In this document: positions 1 to 11,874 of the stretch, one piece after another
Layout of the letters: every line of letters starts with the position of its first letter
Position numbering within the stretch: the stretch's first letter is position 1
NCBI GenBank assembly: GCA_002110485.1
Contig: MOWL01000003.1
Coordinates: forward strand, 248,001 to 312,000
Length of the DNA: 64,000 nt
From: Emergomyces orientalis
Taxonomy: Eukaryota; Ascomycota; Eurotiomycetes; Onygenales; Ajellomycetaceae
Direction of reading: 5' to 3'
Program-made: the position numbers and the translations under genes
Notes under the pieces: model-generated
Told to the model about the DNA's origin: nothing
What the model saw: the letters and a program-made list of their open reading frames with translations, nothing else
Database searches by the model: none

Positions 1-321
1 TGCTCATGTCTGGTTTGCACACCGCTTGAAAAATAATAAGCATGCAGCAAACTTTCCGAAAGCCAGAGGATGGATTTGCCGCAACATTATGAGGAGGATG
101 CCCAATGCCTGTCTAGAAAATGATTTATGATAATGATATGACTTATGGGAATTATTCTGGCTTGCAGATTTGATATGCAGCGAAAACTTAGCACGAAACA
201 AGACAAAGGAAGCCCACCCCTTGTTCCAAAAAAAGAGAAGAAAGAATAAAGACAGAAAGGGCTGAATGAAACGAAAACCCAATCTAACTCAGATTTCGAG
301 ACATTAGTACTCTAATTCTCA

Positions 322-1985
322 CTAGGAGCCTAGGACCTTTTCGGAATCCGACTCGTCATCATCCCCGTCCTCCTCGATAGTCTCAACTAATAAACTGCCC
401 CCTCTGCCGATTTTGTCTCCAACAGTGCCACCAGCCTCAATCTCGTATACTACGCGAGGCATAGGCGAAACAAGGCGGAAGCCGTACTTATGTTCAAATC
501 CTTCGGGAGGTTGGACATCTCCTGATACGGAGGCTTCTCCCTCCCTTCCATTTGCACGTATTACATCGTAACATTCAACAAAGGCATACAATTCCTCAAT
601 ATCCGCGGATCCCGAGAATCGTCGAATCACTCTGTCGCCTGATGCCAGGCGGATACTAAGGCGAACTGCCTGTTTGTCAGCCGCAGGTGGTTCATCCGGA
701 ATCGACTGGGCCCGCCATCGTTTCCATTGTTCGAGGTCTCTCGCAAGCTTTTCAGCTGCTGCTTGTTTTTCCTGAGCTTCCTTCTCCGCACGCTGGCGCG
801 CGGCTTCGGCCTCTCGTCGTTGTCGAGCGCGTTCTCTGTCTTGTGCGAGTGACCGTTCGTAGGCGGAATCTTGCTCTTGGCGAATCGTCCGCGAAGCTTG
901 CTGTTCGGCTCTCGTGGCGCGCACACGATCAAGTGGAGCTTGGCTCTGAGTAATCGCCGAACGAAGCTTTTCTGTAAATTCGGATGGTGTAGTAGGTCCG
1001 GAGGCCTTTGTTATTATGGACATCGCGGATGAAGATACGCTCGGGTTGTGCACGATGAGCCCGAAAAAAGGGAATTTGGTACATCGAACGCCGCTGGCAA
1101 CTTGATATGCCTCCGAGTCTCGGACATTGCCCGCCCAAACCAAAATCTGGTTGCTTGGATCGTTAATGAAATCCACCACCTCCGTCGATAGAAGGGTGTC
1201 TCGGACCCAGCCGCTAGTAAGGTCATGTTCTGGAGACAGTAGGATAACAAGTAGGTACTTCAATTCCTGGTGTGCTTTTTCCAGAGCCATATTATATCCA
1301 TTTTCAAGAAAAGGAATGGCATGACTTCCATATTCCTCCTCAAATTCCCGGATGAATCGTAGGGCAGTGTCCTTTGGGCCCAATGGCCTCCTCCCACTTG
1401 TATCTCGTCTTACTCCTTGCAATCCGGAGATTGAAATATTATTTAGTAACCGAGGTAGGAAAGGGAAAAGGGTCCCAAAAACTCGGAATGAGTTGGAGAG
1501 CAATCTGTAAAGCAGGCTGAAAGGAGTGAAAAGTATTGCAAGTATGAACGGAGGGCGATAGGCTGGCTGATCTGCTGGTTGTGTTGTTATTCGAGGCGCC
1601 AGTTCGGTTGTGCGTCTTGCGGAAAGGGTACGGAGCGGGATATCGTGATCGCCGTTCATTAGATTCTGGGGGATCCGGGGTGGTCGTGCAGGCGGGTTAT
1701 TTAGAGCAGCTTGTGCCTCCGAGACAAGGTCCGGACCTTCGCCGTCGAAAAATTTCGTGACTGCAATCTATCGTGAACTGTCAGATGCTCCATTCTCGTT
1801 ATGATAATACGTGGGTTGCGAATAGGTATTACCTGGGTATTCCATTCTGATCGTTGTAGAAGGAGGATGGCAGCCGATTCTTCCTGGCCGGTAACCGCAA
1901 TATAGGTCTGAAGGGCATTTTGCTGGCTCGAAGACAGCTGAGAAAGATCTACTTCTTCGGTGGGCATTATTGCGACTGATCCCAA
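322..1985 (-). CDS. ucp10: UBA-UAS-UBX domain protein (Ucp10/FAF2-UBXD8 type)
   Basis: Two exons, complement(join(322..1767,1833..1985)), 532 aa from the first Met or 526 aa from the second (MPTEEVDLSQL), which is the more usual-looking start. The 65-nt intron (GTAATA...ATAG) was placed because splicing to IAVTKFFDG completes a UBA-like fold (about 8-58) ending in the usual W..AV..FF pattern. A hydrophobic hairpin follows at about 123-147 (FILAILFTPF). Next come a thioredoxin-like UAS domain (about 184-300), an Arg/Glu/Gln-rich coiled coil (about 327-412) and a C-terminal UBX domain (about 422-507, containing RLASGDRVIRRFSG). This order is that of ER/lipid-droplet FAF2/UBXD8 proteins, which recruit Cdc48/p97 to ubiquitinated ERAD substrates. 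That role is inferred from the family. The acidic tail DGDDDESDSE is typical. The gene is divergent from PAN3. The symbol follows the S. pombe homologue. Confidence 0.9.
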
Positions 1986-2812
1986 AGCTCCATTCAGCGG
2001 TCTCAGTAATAAGTGTAGATGGGCCTGCTAGTTAGGGCTATGTGTCGTCATCCATGGATGGTTAGGGTTGGGAATCTAGAGAACGGGATAGTAGATATGA
2101 TAAAAAATAACAGTTAGAGTTATAAGATAACGGCTGTGTCAACTATACAGTTCGTAAGAATAGGTAGCAGACGAAGCAGAGGTTGGTGGTACTTCATTCA
2201 GAATTCAGCTTCAAGTCCCATACGTGAGGCTGTTTGTATGATATGATCAAGATATCTGGTGGTGGACAGCTGTTTGCCTGGAACGCATTACCTAAGCAGA
2301 ACCCATAGTTACCGGGCGTAGTATTTACAAGTTTGGTATTGTGGTATTGTAGCCAATACTTCCCAAAATTAATACCATATAACTGTTACGTCTTGTCATA
2401 TACCGTACCGCACCTTCCCCAGGCTGACTAAGACCAAGTCCAGTGACCGCCGTGCTCAATATCAGGATAAGGCGCCAAAAGCTCGCCGCAGATTCATTAT
2501 ATCACCGACCTCATTGTGCGGCTGATCCAGCTGTGACCGGCATTCCCCCTCTGGCTTGTTCTTCGAGCAGTATACAACCCTTTCTCCTGCAATAGTCTTC
2601 CCCCTTGTAATTCCCCGATCACCAAATGCTATCCTCGACGAACATGATCAACCGTGGTGTCATGAGCATGCAGTGAGTCGCAACTCGCCAGTGACGTCCT
2701 CTCTGGAATGCGACTTGTTTCAGTTGCTTCTAAACTCTCCGATCTGTTGGATACTACTTTTTTCGAGTCAATGGAGCCCATTTTGTGCTGAAGCTGTGCT
2801 GAATTTGCGGTT
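1986..2812. promoter_or_regulatory. Divergent intergenic region between the UBX gene and PAN3
   Basis: 827 bp separate the two divergent starts, so both 5' UTRs and promoters must lie here. No conserved ORF is visible. The longest open frame, starting at 2556 on the plus strand, runs across the PAN3 start in another frame and has no protein-like composition. No repeat or RNA gene was recognised. Confidence 0.5.
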
Positions 2813-5531
2813 ATGGCTTCGGCAGGCAAGGCCAACTTGGACGACTCCAGACGAAGCACTGGATCGCCGAAGCTAAAAGGTCGCGGTAAGTGTCGGGCAC
2901 ATGCATCAATTTATATTCCCTTGCGTTTGACCTTAATCTTTTTGATGCTTGAATAAAGAATGCTATGATTGGGAGGCATACGAGGCATGCACGCCTGCAA
3001 ATATAATTTTACTGACTCTTTTCGTAACCCCAGAAAATGCGAAAGACACCCTGTGCCGTAACGTGACGATCTACGGTCGATGCCGATACGAAGATAAAGG
3101 TGCCGGGAACTGCATACGATTGTATTGAATTTTATTGTCAGGAAACGTAACTGACTCGTGTATGCTCAAGGTTGCGCGTTTAACCACGACCCGCACAGGG
3201 TAAACGCCCCGCAGAGCACTGAAAGGTTAGCTTGACCCTATTTTCCTGCCGCATCTGATATGAAGACTTATTCGGTTCGCAATGATACTCCCAGCAGCAA
3301 GAAACGGCTCAATGTCGACTCCCCTAGCTTCACCCCTTCGCTCCTGAATGGTTCAGGAGGGACAAAGAAACCCACAGCCACAACCACCATCTCCCCGAAG
3401 GCTGCCAGCGCTGCACCATTTCTTCCCAAAGGCATAATATCACGTGCGATGCCACCTCCCTAGAGCAAGCAATTATAACGCAGTTTAATTGACAGCGAGC
3501 TTCAGGATCGAATGCTTCTACACCTCCCATCCGTCAAGATACGTCTACGCCGGAATGGATTGTTGCCGATATCCCAGACTTTGTCCCGCAAGGATTCGAT
3601 CCAGGGCAGGTGGTGAGATCATCCTTTCTCTTTTGTTCATGTTTACCTCTTCATTACTTCTGCATTAGGCAGTTGGATTGGGATACCAAACTTTTCGTGG
3701 TTTAATATCTCAATCATTATCATTCCCCCAGTTCTTTATTTTATTGTTCGAATGAACACCTATTTTATGCCACTGGCTTTCTCTTTTTTCGACCATGTGC
3801 CACATTCACCGGATATTAACACTATATTAGGAGACCCTACAGGGCAATGGCAACGGAGGAATACAAGCAGGCGCCTTTGATCCCTTCATTGGACCCTCAA
3901 CCACCACATTAACAACTCCTGGTGCTGTTGGTCCCCAGGTTACTCCAAATCCATACGCTCATGACCCCACCGCCCTTAGTGCAGCAGCATACTTTGGTCC
4001 TCAGAGCGCTTTCCAACAACCGGTACGCCCGTCTTATTCGGCCCCTTGAATGTACCAAAAAATTAACATATTCTAGGTTCAATACCATCTCTACGCACCC
4101 ATCGGACCACATAACCCGAATATATTGGGCTACCAAAGAAATGTCCATGATTTGTTCCTCCCCAATGATTTACGCGAGGAATTACAGAAGAAAGCAGCGG
4201 CCACACTGCAGACTCTTCCCAGTATGTATTTTGTGGCGTACAGCTATTTCATGCTCTTAACCCGTACCCTCTTTGCTAACTCCTCTAAAGACTCCCAGCT
4301 TCCAGCGCAAATAGATCATTTCCACTCCCTTGTGCCGCTCGATCTTTCCCATCAAAAAAATGCGGCAATATTCGGTTATCCTAGCTGGGTGTACAAAGCT
4401 CAATCAAGTAAAGATGGAAACTTTTACGCTCTTAGGCGACTTGAAGGTTTGTTTGGCAAAACCATTCTGCCGTCTGGCTCGCGACTTATAACGTTTTAAA
4501 CAGGTTTCCGCTTGACCAACGAAAAGGCCATTCGATCAGTCCAAAACTGGAAACGAGTGAGCAATGGCAGCGTAGTGACAGTCCATGATGCATTTACAAC
4601 CCGCTGCTTCCAGGACAGCTCCCTAATATTTGTCACCGACTACCACCCTATGTCCAAAACGTTGGCGGAACACCATCTTGGTGGCCCCGGTCGATATCAG
4701 ACTCGCCAAGCTGGAACACATATCCCGGAGCAAATCCTATGGAGCTATATCACTCAAATAGCCTCTGCTATAAAGGCAATTCACAGTGTTGGATTGGCTG
4801 CACGAGTAATCGATCCTAGCAAGGTTTTACTCACAAGTAAAAATCGCATTCGACTAAATGCGTGTGCCATTCTAGACGTGGTACAGCATGATTCCCAACG
4901 ATCAATCACAGACCTCCAAAGCCAAGATCTTGTAAATTTTGGCCAACTGATCGTCACTCTGGGCGCAAACTCACCTTCTGTCGCGCACAATCCGACAAAG
5001 GCCATGGAACATTTTACCCGCGCATACACCCCACAGCTAAAAAATTCCGTCTTCTGGCTGCTAGGCGCATTGCAAAAGGATCAGGACCGCAACATCGATC
5101 TCTTCATCACCGGAATCTCTACCCAGCTCATCTCCACCTTCGACTCCGCCCTCCACCTCGACGACGAACTCACCTCCGATCTCAGCCGGGAGCTCGAAAA
5201 CGCGCGCCTCGTCCGCCTCCTCACAAAACTCAATTTCATAAACGAACGCCCGGAATACGAACATGACCGCCAGTGGTCTGAAAACGGCGAGCGTTACTTT
5301 CTCAAATTATTTCGAGACTACGTGTTTCACCAGGTCGATGCTCAAAATGCACCCGTCGTCGACCTGGGACATGTGCTTACCTGCTTGAACAAATTAGACG
5401 CGGGGACTGACGAGAAGGTCACGCTGATAAGCCGTGACGAGCAGAGTTGTTTTATTGTTAGTTATAAGGAGTTGAAGAAGGCGGTGGAATCATCATTTCA
5501 GGCGTTGATGAAGCATCCGAGGAGGGCTTAA
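2813..5531 (+). CDS. PAN3: PAN2-PAN3 deadenylation complex subunit PAN3
   Basis: Nine exons: join(2813..2885,3034..3099,3171..3225,3295..3443,3506..3612,3831..4022,4077..4221,4291..4446,4504..5531), 656 aa, close to the usual fungal length of about 650-660. The start MASAGK fits the family N-terminus. A CCCH zinc finger (C-x8-C-x5-C-x3-H, about 29-50: CRNVTIYGRC, RYEDKGCAFNH) spans exons 2-3. A PAM2-like Pab1-binding motif follows (RLNVDSPSFTP, exon 4). A pseudokinase domain then begins at VQYHLYAPIG and includes IDPSKVLL and DLVNFGQLIVTLG, followed by a coiled coil and the C-terminal knob (NERPEYEHDRQWSENGERYF). PAN3 dimerises, binds poly(A)/Pab1 and recruits the PAN2 nuclease for initial mRNA poly(A) shortening in the cytoplasm. 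Every junction preserves frame. The least certain are the exon 3/4 junction and the 218-nt intron 5. An upstream ORF could not replace the chosen start. Confidence 0.95.
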
Positions 5532-6588
5532 AACGGTGAATATTGGCTTTGGCATTTCTCTGTGGCCTATTTTTGCTTCCTTTTTTTCATTTTCCTTTTT
5601 ACTCTTTTGGTGCGATTCATTGAAATGACTGTCGGGTCGGTTTTGTTTGATTGGTGTATTTTTTTTATATTTTAATATTATATATATCCCTCGTTTCATT
5701 TACGTTTGGGGATGGGATGGGATGGGGAGAGTGGGATTCGGATTTGAAGAAATCGGGGAAATTGGTAGGGTGCGTTGGGCTGAGCTTCTTGTTGGACATG
5801 GAATTTGGGGTGCTCGATGGATAGGATCAATGAGGAAGGAAACGAAATGGCAAAAAAGGGCAAGGAACGCAAGCAGGAAAAAAAGGAATACACCTATTTA
5901 CTGGGTCCTCTTTTGCGACATGTTGTTTCGCTTGGGTATTTAACTCTGGTTTTATCTATGCAGCAATGTTAGGTACTGATTTATATGGTGGGAGGTAGTT
6001 ATTAGCATTCAACAAGCAAATATATAGTAGCAAATCGTTAATGCAAGTGATAGTTTATATTTACAATGCCCACTGACATATCTTGCTGCGTACTGTTAAT
6101 CATCTAGAACTTCGATGGTGATATTACAAACCCGTGATACAATTTAGGCCAACGAACAGCTGTATCCCCTATCAACTGATTACTGCCGCACTGCCTATTT
6201 CATATGATTTCTGCAAAAAAAAAAAAAAATTGTTAAATCGTAAAACAACATGGCATTGCATTCCACTGTTTTGTATCTCGAAATATAAATATCAATTCTG
6301 TATAATACATCAAACCCAGCATAGGCATAATGAAACGCGATCACAGAAAAGCTGCTAACTGGAAAAATAATGAAAAGTGACATGAAAAAATAATTTAAAG
6401 AAAAGAGAAAGAAAGGAAGAAGAAAAATAGGGTAGCTCAGCGTCTTTTGTGCCCGCCATCGCTCCAACGGGCCTAGGTCAAGGCCCATCAACTCCTCACC
6501 CGAGGCATCAGACACAAGCGGCTTCCCACGCTCAACGAGCAAAAGCAAAACACCAAACCGGACAAACTGGAGACAAAGCGCATAACAA
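5532..6588. other. Convergent 3' region between PAN3 and LSM7
   Basis: This 1.06-kb region lies between two convergent genes and holds their 3' UTRs. It contains T-rich and A-rich tracts, including a 13-A run near 6217. No gene, repeat family or RNA was recognised. The minus-strand open frame at 6195-6677 is hydrophobic simple sequence and overlaps the last LSM7 exon out of frame. Confidence 0.5.
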
Positions 6589-7678
6589 TCACTCATCCTC
6601 CGCCTGCAGGAACGGGTTGGCAATCTCCTCACTGCCATCAGCAGGCGAGATAAGCACGAGCAACGTGCCACGGGCAACTACAAGCCCGAGGGCGCGGGTT
6701 GTTTGGTTGCCCTCGTCGTCTGCGCGTGGGAATATTGTTAGTCGATTTTCATCGTCTTTAGGGTGGGGTTGGAGTAACGAGGTTGATAGAGATTATATAT
6801 AGATAGAGAGACTGGATGTATACGTACCACGCATAACTTCTTTTACGTCATCGAGGACGAGGTTCATGAGTTGGTCGTAGCCCTTGAGTGTGCCCGTTAC
6901 TGGAGGGAATAAAATTGGTTAGCTAGGTGTGGTTTTCTTATGAGATCGCAGGTGGGGCACTGATAGTGCATAGAAAGCGTGAAATGAAGTGTCGTCGAGG
7001 GTAGCCTGAGGGACATATGTTCCATGAACATGGCTGCATCCTCATTGAAACAAATGATATAAGAGTTTTGAAAGATCGGAGAATTGATCTCAAGAGGGTA
7101 TACACTTAGGTTAAATCCTAAGTATATGCTCCATGCGGACATGGATGCGCTTTTCAACAGAAAAAATGGATATACCCAGTCTGGTATCAGAGATATCCAG
7201 GATATTTCGTCTTAAACCGTGGATCAAATATCCACCCGCAACCCTGTCCCATAAGGCATATATAACAAAAAAGGACAAAGAAAACGGCAACATCAAAAGC
7301 GAAGATATAAAGAAACCCGTGGGAAAATAAATAAATAATAAAAAAAGTTAGGATACAAAACAAAAAAGGAAAAAAAAGGAACAAACCTTCTCTACCCCCA
7401 TTAAACTTCACACTAACTTCCTTCTCCATATACTTTGTTAGATCCAAAATGTTCTCCTTCTTTGGCTTCTCCTGCTGTTGTTGCTGCTGTCCGCCTTGCC
7501 CACCCTGTCCTCCTGTCTGCTGTTGTTGATGATGTTGATGTTGATATGATGCACCGCCACCCGCACCGCCACCTCTCTGGCTACGATAGCCATAGCCGCC
7601 TGCACCGCCAGCTCGACTTCCACCACGTCCACCACCACGGGGACCACCAGCTCCCCGGAAGGAACTGCGTTCGGACAT
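6589..7678 (-). CDS. LSM7: U6 snRNA-associated Sm-like protein LSm7 with RGG/Gln-rich N-terminal extension
   Basis: Three exons, complement(join(6589..6719,6828..6899,7387..7678)), 164 aa. The Sm1 motif is assembled across exons 1-2 (KENILDLTKYMEKEVSVKF, NGGREVTGTLKGYDQLMNLV) and Sm2 lies in exon 3 (GLVVARGTLLVLISP). LSm7 is part of the Lsm1-7 ring (cytoplasmic decapping and decay) and the Lsm2-8 ring (U6 snRNP). The first 70 or so residues are a low-complexity Gly/Arg/Gln/His tail with RGG-like repeats that the short yeast protein lacks. Such tails usually bind RNA or promote condensation, which is inference here. The exon 1/2 and 2/3 splices restore GREV and VMRDDEG. Intron 1 is 487 nt, unusually long for this window. 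Poly-Gln is encoded by CAG/CAA repeats. Confidence 0.93.
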
Positions 7679-8489
7679 GACTGGGGGGCTACAGCGGTTA
7701 TTTAATGTTCGTGGGGGCGATTGTAATTATACTCCCTCCTTTTCTGGGCCTCGACGAAGTAAATAGAGGGGAGTTTGAAGGGGGTGGAAAAAGGGAGCTA
7801 GGGTAAGGATGGGATGTGGTGTGTGGTAAAAAGTGGGCGAGTTGAGGTTGACCGTTTGTTGGTCAAAAATTTTTGGTGGGAGTTTGTAAGCGCGTGGAAC
7901 TTTGGTAAATCGCGTGGCTTTATAGATGATGCTTTCCTCGCCAGTATCTGTTTGAACCATGAGTTCCACCCTTTTCCTTTTCTTTCGCCCTCTTTGAACG
8001 GGGACTTAATGGGCTTATCGAGGAGCTGCCAGATGCAGGAGATACAAGGAAAGAAAAGTTTATCAATTAAAATGAATACGGACGAGACATGATGGTATTT
8101 TTTGGGCTCTTCTCTTGGCTAGCGGCAAAACAGCCGAGCCACAGCGTGGCTTGAACCCATTCCATCTTCCCAGGTATTAAACAATACTACGCTGGTCATA
8201 TCCATCACAAACTTGGCTGCGATGAAGGTACGTTCTTGATGCAATGTGCAAACTGACATGCTGGCGTGACATACATGCAGTGTTTGATGGTCTGTGTGTG
8301 TGGAAATAATTATACCAACACAAGTCATTATTGCTACGGACGATAGCCCAAATGGCAGAAAGGGGAATACAATGAAAACATTGTCCTGGCCAGCTCAAGC
8401 ACAGGCACTGATTCACTCTCAAGCAGGGGAAATATACAAAAGAAATGAAAAGAAAGAGTACCTTGGCCGCTTGTCAGCACCAGCAGGCC
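7679..8489. other. Intergenic region between LSM7 and the AAA ATPase gene
   Basis: 811 bp carrying the LSM7 promoter/5' UTR (high-coordinate side of LSM7) and the 3' UTR of the tandemly oriented AAA ATPase gene. Only short out-of-context ORFs are present. No element was recognised. Confidence 0.45.
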
Positions 8490-10914
8490 CTAATCATACA
8501 GCTCTCTCGGCGTTGTATGATCCCTCTTCAAACTATGCGGAGCCGTAACCTTAATCCCGCTCTCAACCCTCGACCGCGTCATATCATACCCCTTATTATC
8601 GCACCAGGACTTTGCCATCTTCGCCGCATTTTTGATCTCTCTCCCATTCAACTGCCACATAGCCAATTCCTTCAAATCTTCATCTGTAATATCTTTCATG
8701 GCGCTTCTCACTTCGGGGATCTCTTCGTGTTCCCCGTCTGCTTCAGTGGGGCGGGGCGCCATCGGAGGCATTCTTTCCAGGAACTTCCGCCAAACAGTTT
8801 CGCGCGTCTCTGGTGTGAGGGGGCTGAATAGAAGATGCAAATTGATACGCGATCGGAAAGCAGTGTCGATGGTTTCATACAGATTTGTTGTCAGGAAAAT
8901 GATGCCTCTGTAATATTCCAGTTCGCGCAGGAAAATCGAGACAAGTTCATTGCGGGCGATGTCGTTGGGATTACGCACAGACATGAAGACATCAGCTTCG
9001 TCGAGTAGTATTACCGCGTCCCATTCGATTGCCATTTCAAAGACGTTCTTTATCTTCTTCCCAAGGTCGTTGGCCATGATTCCCAAGTCCTCAGCTTGGA
9101 GGTAGAAGAGAGGCCGGCGGCATCTGTCGGCAACTGGTTGCACACACAAAATATTTTAGTTACACACCTCCATGCTTTGGCGCTCTGGATAAGAGGGATT
9201 TGCATGAAATTTTGTACTCACCCGCTTCCGCAGTCAGCGTTTTTCCAGTGCCAGGGGGACCACTCAGAAGAATATTCAGTCCCTGGCCTAGTGGATTGGA
9301 CAGTTAGTATATATAATATCATCTTCCAAGTTAACATCTCTGACTAACCTTTCCCTGCGATAACATCATCTTCCTGCCGTTGCGCCCCATGGTGATTTTC
9401 AACAAAAGATAAAACTAGATCCTTCTGCTGTTTATCGTAGACCAGATGATCGTAAGCTTCGTCGTTCCATTCCACGGGTTTGAGTTCGTCAACGTAGAAA
9501 TTCACTAAATAGGATCAATGGGTGTTCTACTAGCCGTTTCTGTTGGAATACTTACACCACGCTTTGTTTCTCAACGCATATCCTTGAATTATATGGCGTA
9601 GGGTAGCCAAGTCGTCCCCAATTTTGAGCATTCCCTCCTTATTCTTCTTTTGCTCTTCCTCTGATATATAAAATTTTGTAGGGTACCGCAAGCGATCCGC
9701 GAGGAGTGTTCTCTCACTAGAGGCAGGGTCAATGAGATCCGCCTCTTCCGCGGGCTTGGAGACAGGTTTGAGCACTAGGTTCTTCAAATATTCGGGGTCT
9801 TTCGTTTCTCTAGTGGGACTTTTTAATCGATATTTGTTATATCCCCGAACATCGACCAGGATTCTGCTATCAACCTAAACAAGACATTAGCAGAAATTTT
9901 CAAGAGTTTTGATACGGTAAATTCGTAGCATACGTTGTGCCTTTTCCCCGCACCATCCAGCGCAATATCCGTGTAAGCCTTGTAATGAAGCCCCTGTAAG
10001 TCAAGAGCATTCGTGGCTCTAGACTTCAATCTCGCAATGACGGCATCTGGATTTTCATGGAATCGCAACGGGTAATGAGGAAGATCGGTAATGGGCATAT
10101 TTCCATCAAACTTAAGAATCTCCAAAGAAACTTCCTTCCAGACAAAATTCTCGCCATCGAAAGCTATGGCCTTGCACTTGAGTACAAGTTGTGGCTTAAG
10201 CCCTTTGGTTCCATACGCGGCGTCCACAACTTTCATCAATAATTCACGATTGTTCTCCCAACTGTACACGTAGGAATCCCTGGGGAAGTAGGTCCATGCA
10301 ATATCCCACGATACAAGGCCACTTTCTTGCAAGCGTTTAACACGAATATTCGTCTCGGTAAAGATATCTCTCAAGAGTTTCACCAGAAGTTCAAGATGGA
10401 TTTTGAGAGCAATTCCTTGCGCTGTATTCGTGTACAACTCAGTAATCTCATCTGATCGAAAGTATAGGGCTCTGAATGGGTTATCGAATTTTGCAGTTGC
10501 CCTCGCTTCGAGATAAATTTCATCCTTTTTTAGGATCTCCTTGAGCGCTGCAACAAGAATTGGGCTTTTGATTTCGACGTAGTGGTATTTTAGGGTAAAA
10601 CGACCAGATATGATCGGCTTGGAAGTATCTTTGACTTTGAAAACGGCGATCGCTACACGTTCGGTATCCCTCGCAGCTTTTTCGCTCAGCTGTTGCCGTG
10701 GTGGATAATCCTGCCAATCATAGAAATCATTTCTGCTATTTTTGCCCTCGTACAGTGTTTTAACAACTGCAGCCCACTCTTGCTCTGGCTCCTTTTCATC
10801 GGAGGCCAGGAGTGTCGGTGCGTCGAAAACGCTAAGTTTTGACACTTCATTTTTCCCAGCACCTGTCACCTTACATCTCCATTTCCAGATAGTTTCGGAA
10901 ACATCCACCTTCAT
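8490..10914 (-). CDS. AAA+ ATPase with N-terminal DUF7025 domain
   Basis: Five exons, complement(join(8490..9133,9222..9287,9349..9504,9556..9874,9934..10914)), 721 aa. All junctions keep frame, for example VRGYNKYRLKSPTRETKDPE after intron 1. Residues about 100-300 match the fungal DUF7025 region (FTLKYHYVEIKSP, ELYTNTAQ, FPRDSYVYSW). The AAA core follows: Walker A GPPGTGKT (about 495-502), Walker B VILLDEAD, sensor FLTTN and an arginine-finger region FRSRINLHL. These large fungal single-AAA proteins are abundant paralogues whose substrates are mostly unknown. No transmembrane segment or Bcs1 domain is seen. The start is uncertain. The Met used is the first in frame, but an upstream ATG at 11049 could be joined by a 39-nt intron, which looks too short to trust. 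Confidence 0.85.
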
Positions 10915-11780
10915 TTTGGGATGAGTAAAGGCTGAAGATTCGGAAACCCTGGCAAACAAGTGAATTAACGGGGTAACTATCTCTTACATTAGCAATTCGC
11001 AGGTTTGGTTTATAGAGAAGAAGCTGTGGTTATTCACGAGGAAAGTCATACATACGAGGCGGTAGATAATAACAAAACTTGCCCACAACAAAAACGAATT
11101 ATAAATACTGTCAGTTCATGATAGAGAAAGAAGGCAGGTCATGCAAAAGAAACGGAAAGGGTGGGGTTTTAAATGTAGCTTGCACACCACTTGCACGCCA
11201 TGACCGCGGGGTTTTGGCAGAGGATAGCTGCCTTTGTCCGTCCACTCGAAAGCCCCACCCAGTTCGAGGCCCGCCCTAGAGCCTTCCAAGGCTGCTGGGC
11301 AAGGATAAACCGAACGCAGCACCCATTGGATGGCGAAACATCATCACAGGCGGCAGCATTTCTGAGGTGAAGTTGCCTCGCAAATAGCCACTTTCTTGAG
11401 CCGTTTCCCTGCCCCAAATCTACCTGGAAGGGGGGGAAACGGGACCCCAGCCCCATTGAAGGGACACCACACGAAGGCGTCTCACAAGGTTGAGTCGAAC
11501 TGGTGAATCGGCAGGCTGTTTCTCCGATTTGTGAACGAGAAAAACCAGGCTCTCAGCCACTACGCAGTACTGCACCTCCTGCATGTTGAGCACCAAAGCT
11601 TCAGAGCAAAAATACTCTGAAAAGTGGCGGCTTGGCAGGCAGAGCACCAATATCTCCCCACATTCTCAAACAGCTATACGGAGGAGCTGGGCCTTTAAAG
11701 GCTAAGAGCAGCGAAACGGCTTGCTTGGAGCTGTGCAAAGTAAGCTACTGTGAGCTTAGGAGCCGTTAGTTTGCTTAGGG
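10915..11780. other. Gene-free stretch upstream of the AAA ATPase gene
   Basis: Contains the AAA gene promoter next to its start, then about 0.6 kb of moderately GC-rich sequence (11.2-11.7 kb) with several overlapping short ORFs on both strands and no recognisable protein. It may be part of an old repeat extending to the inverted repeat at 11.78 kb, but I cannot delimit one. Confidence 0.3.
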
Positions 11781-11782
11781 TT

Positions 11783-11874
11783 GCACTTGAACATGATGCA
11801 AAGAAAGTGGAACATGACTCCAAAAAAGTATACAAGCCACTTTTTTGGAGTTTTTTTGGAGTCATGTTCAAGTG
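11783..11874. repeat. Imperfect inverted repeat (hairpin-forming)
   Basis: The left arm starts with GCACTTGAACATGA and contains ACATGACTCCAAAAAAGT. The right arm is ACTTTTTTGGAG, a second TTTTTTTGGAG, then TCATGTTCAAGTGTA, the reverse complement of the left arm with internal partial duplication. The arrangement resembles a folded MITE or a palindrome remnant. No clear target site duplication was found. Confidence 0.6.

Noticed and set aside
2556..2876. 106-codon plus-strand ORF near the PAN3 start
   Set aside because: It overlaps PAN3 exon 1 in a different frame. The MASAGK frame gives the conserved N-terminus and splices correctly, while this ORF has no domain.
7435..7680. His/Asp/Val-rich plus-strand ORF over LSM7 exon 1
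   Set aside because: It is the reverse-strand reading of the Gly/Arg/Gln repeats in LSM7.
10915..11049. Extension of the AAA ATPase upstream, either from TTG at 10,959 or by a 39-nt intron to the ATG at 11,049
   Set aside because: TTG is not a normal fungal nuclear start and a 39-nt intron is shorter than any other here. The Met at 10,914 was kept with a note of doubt.
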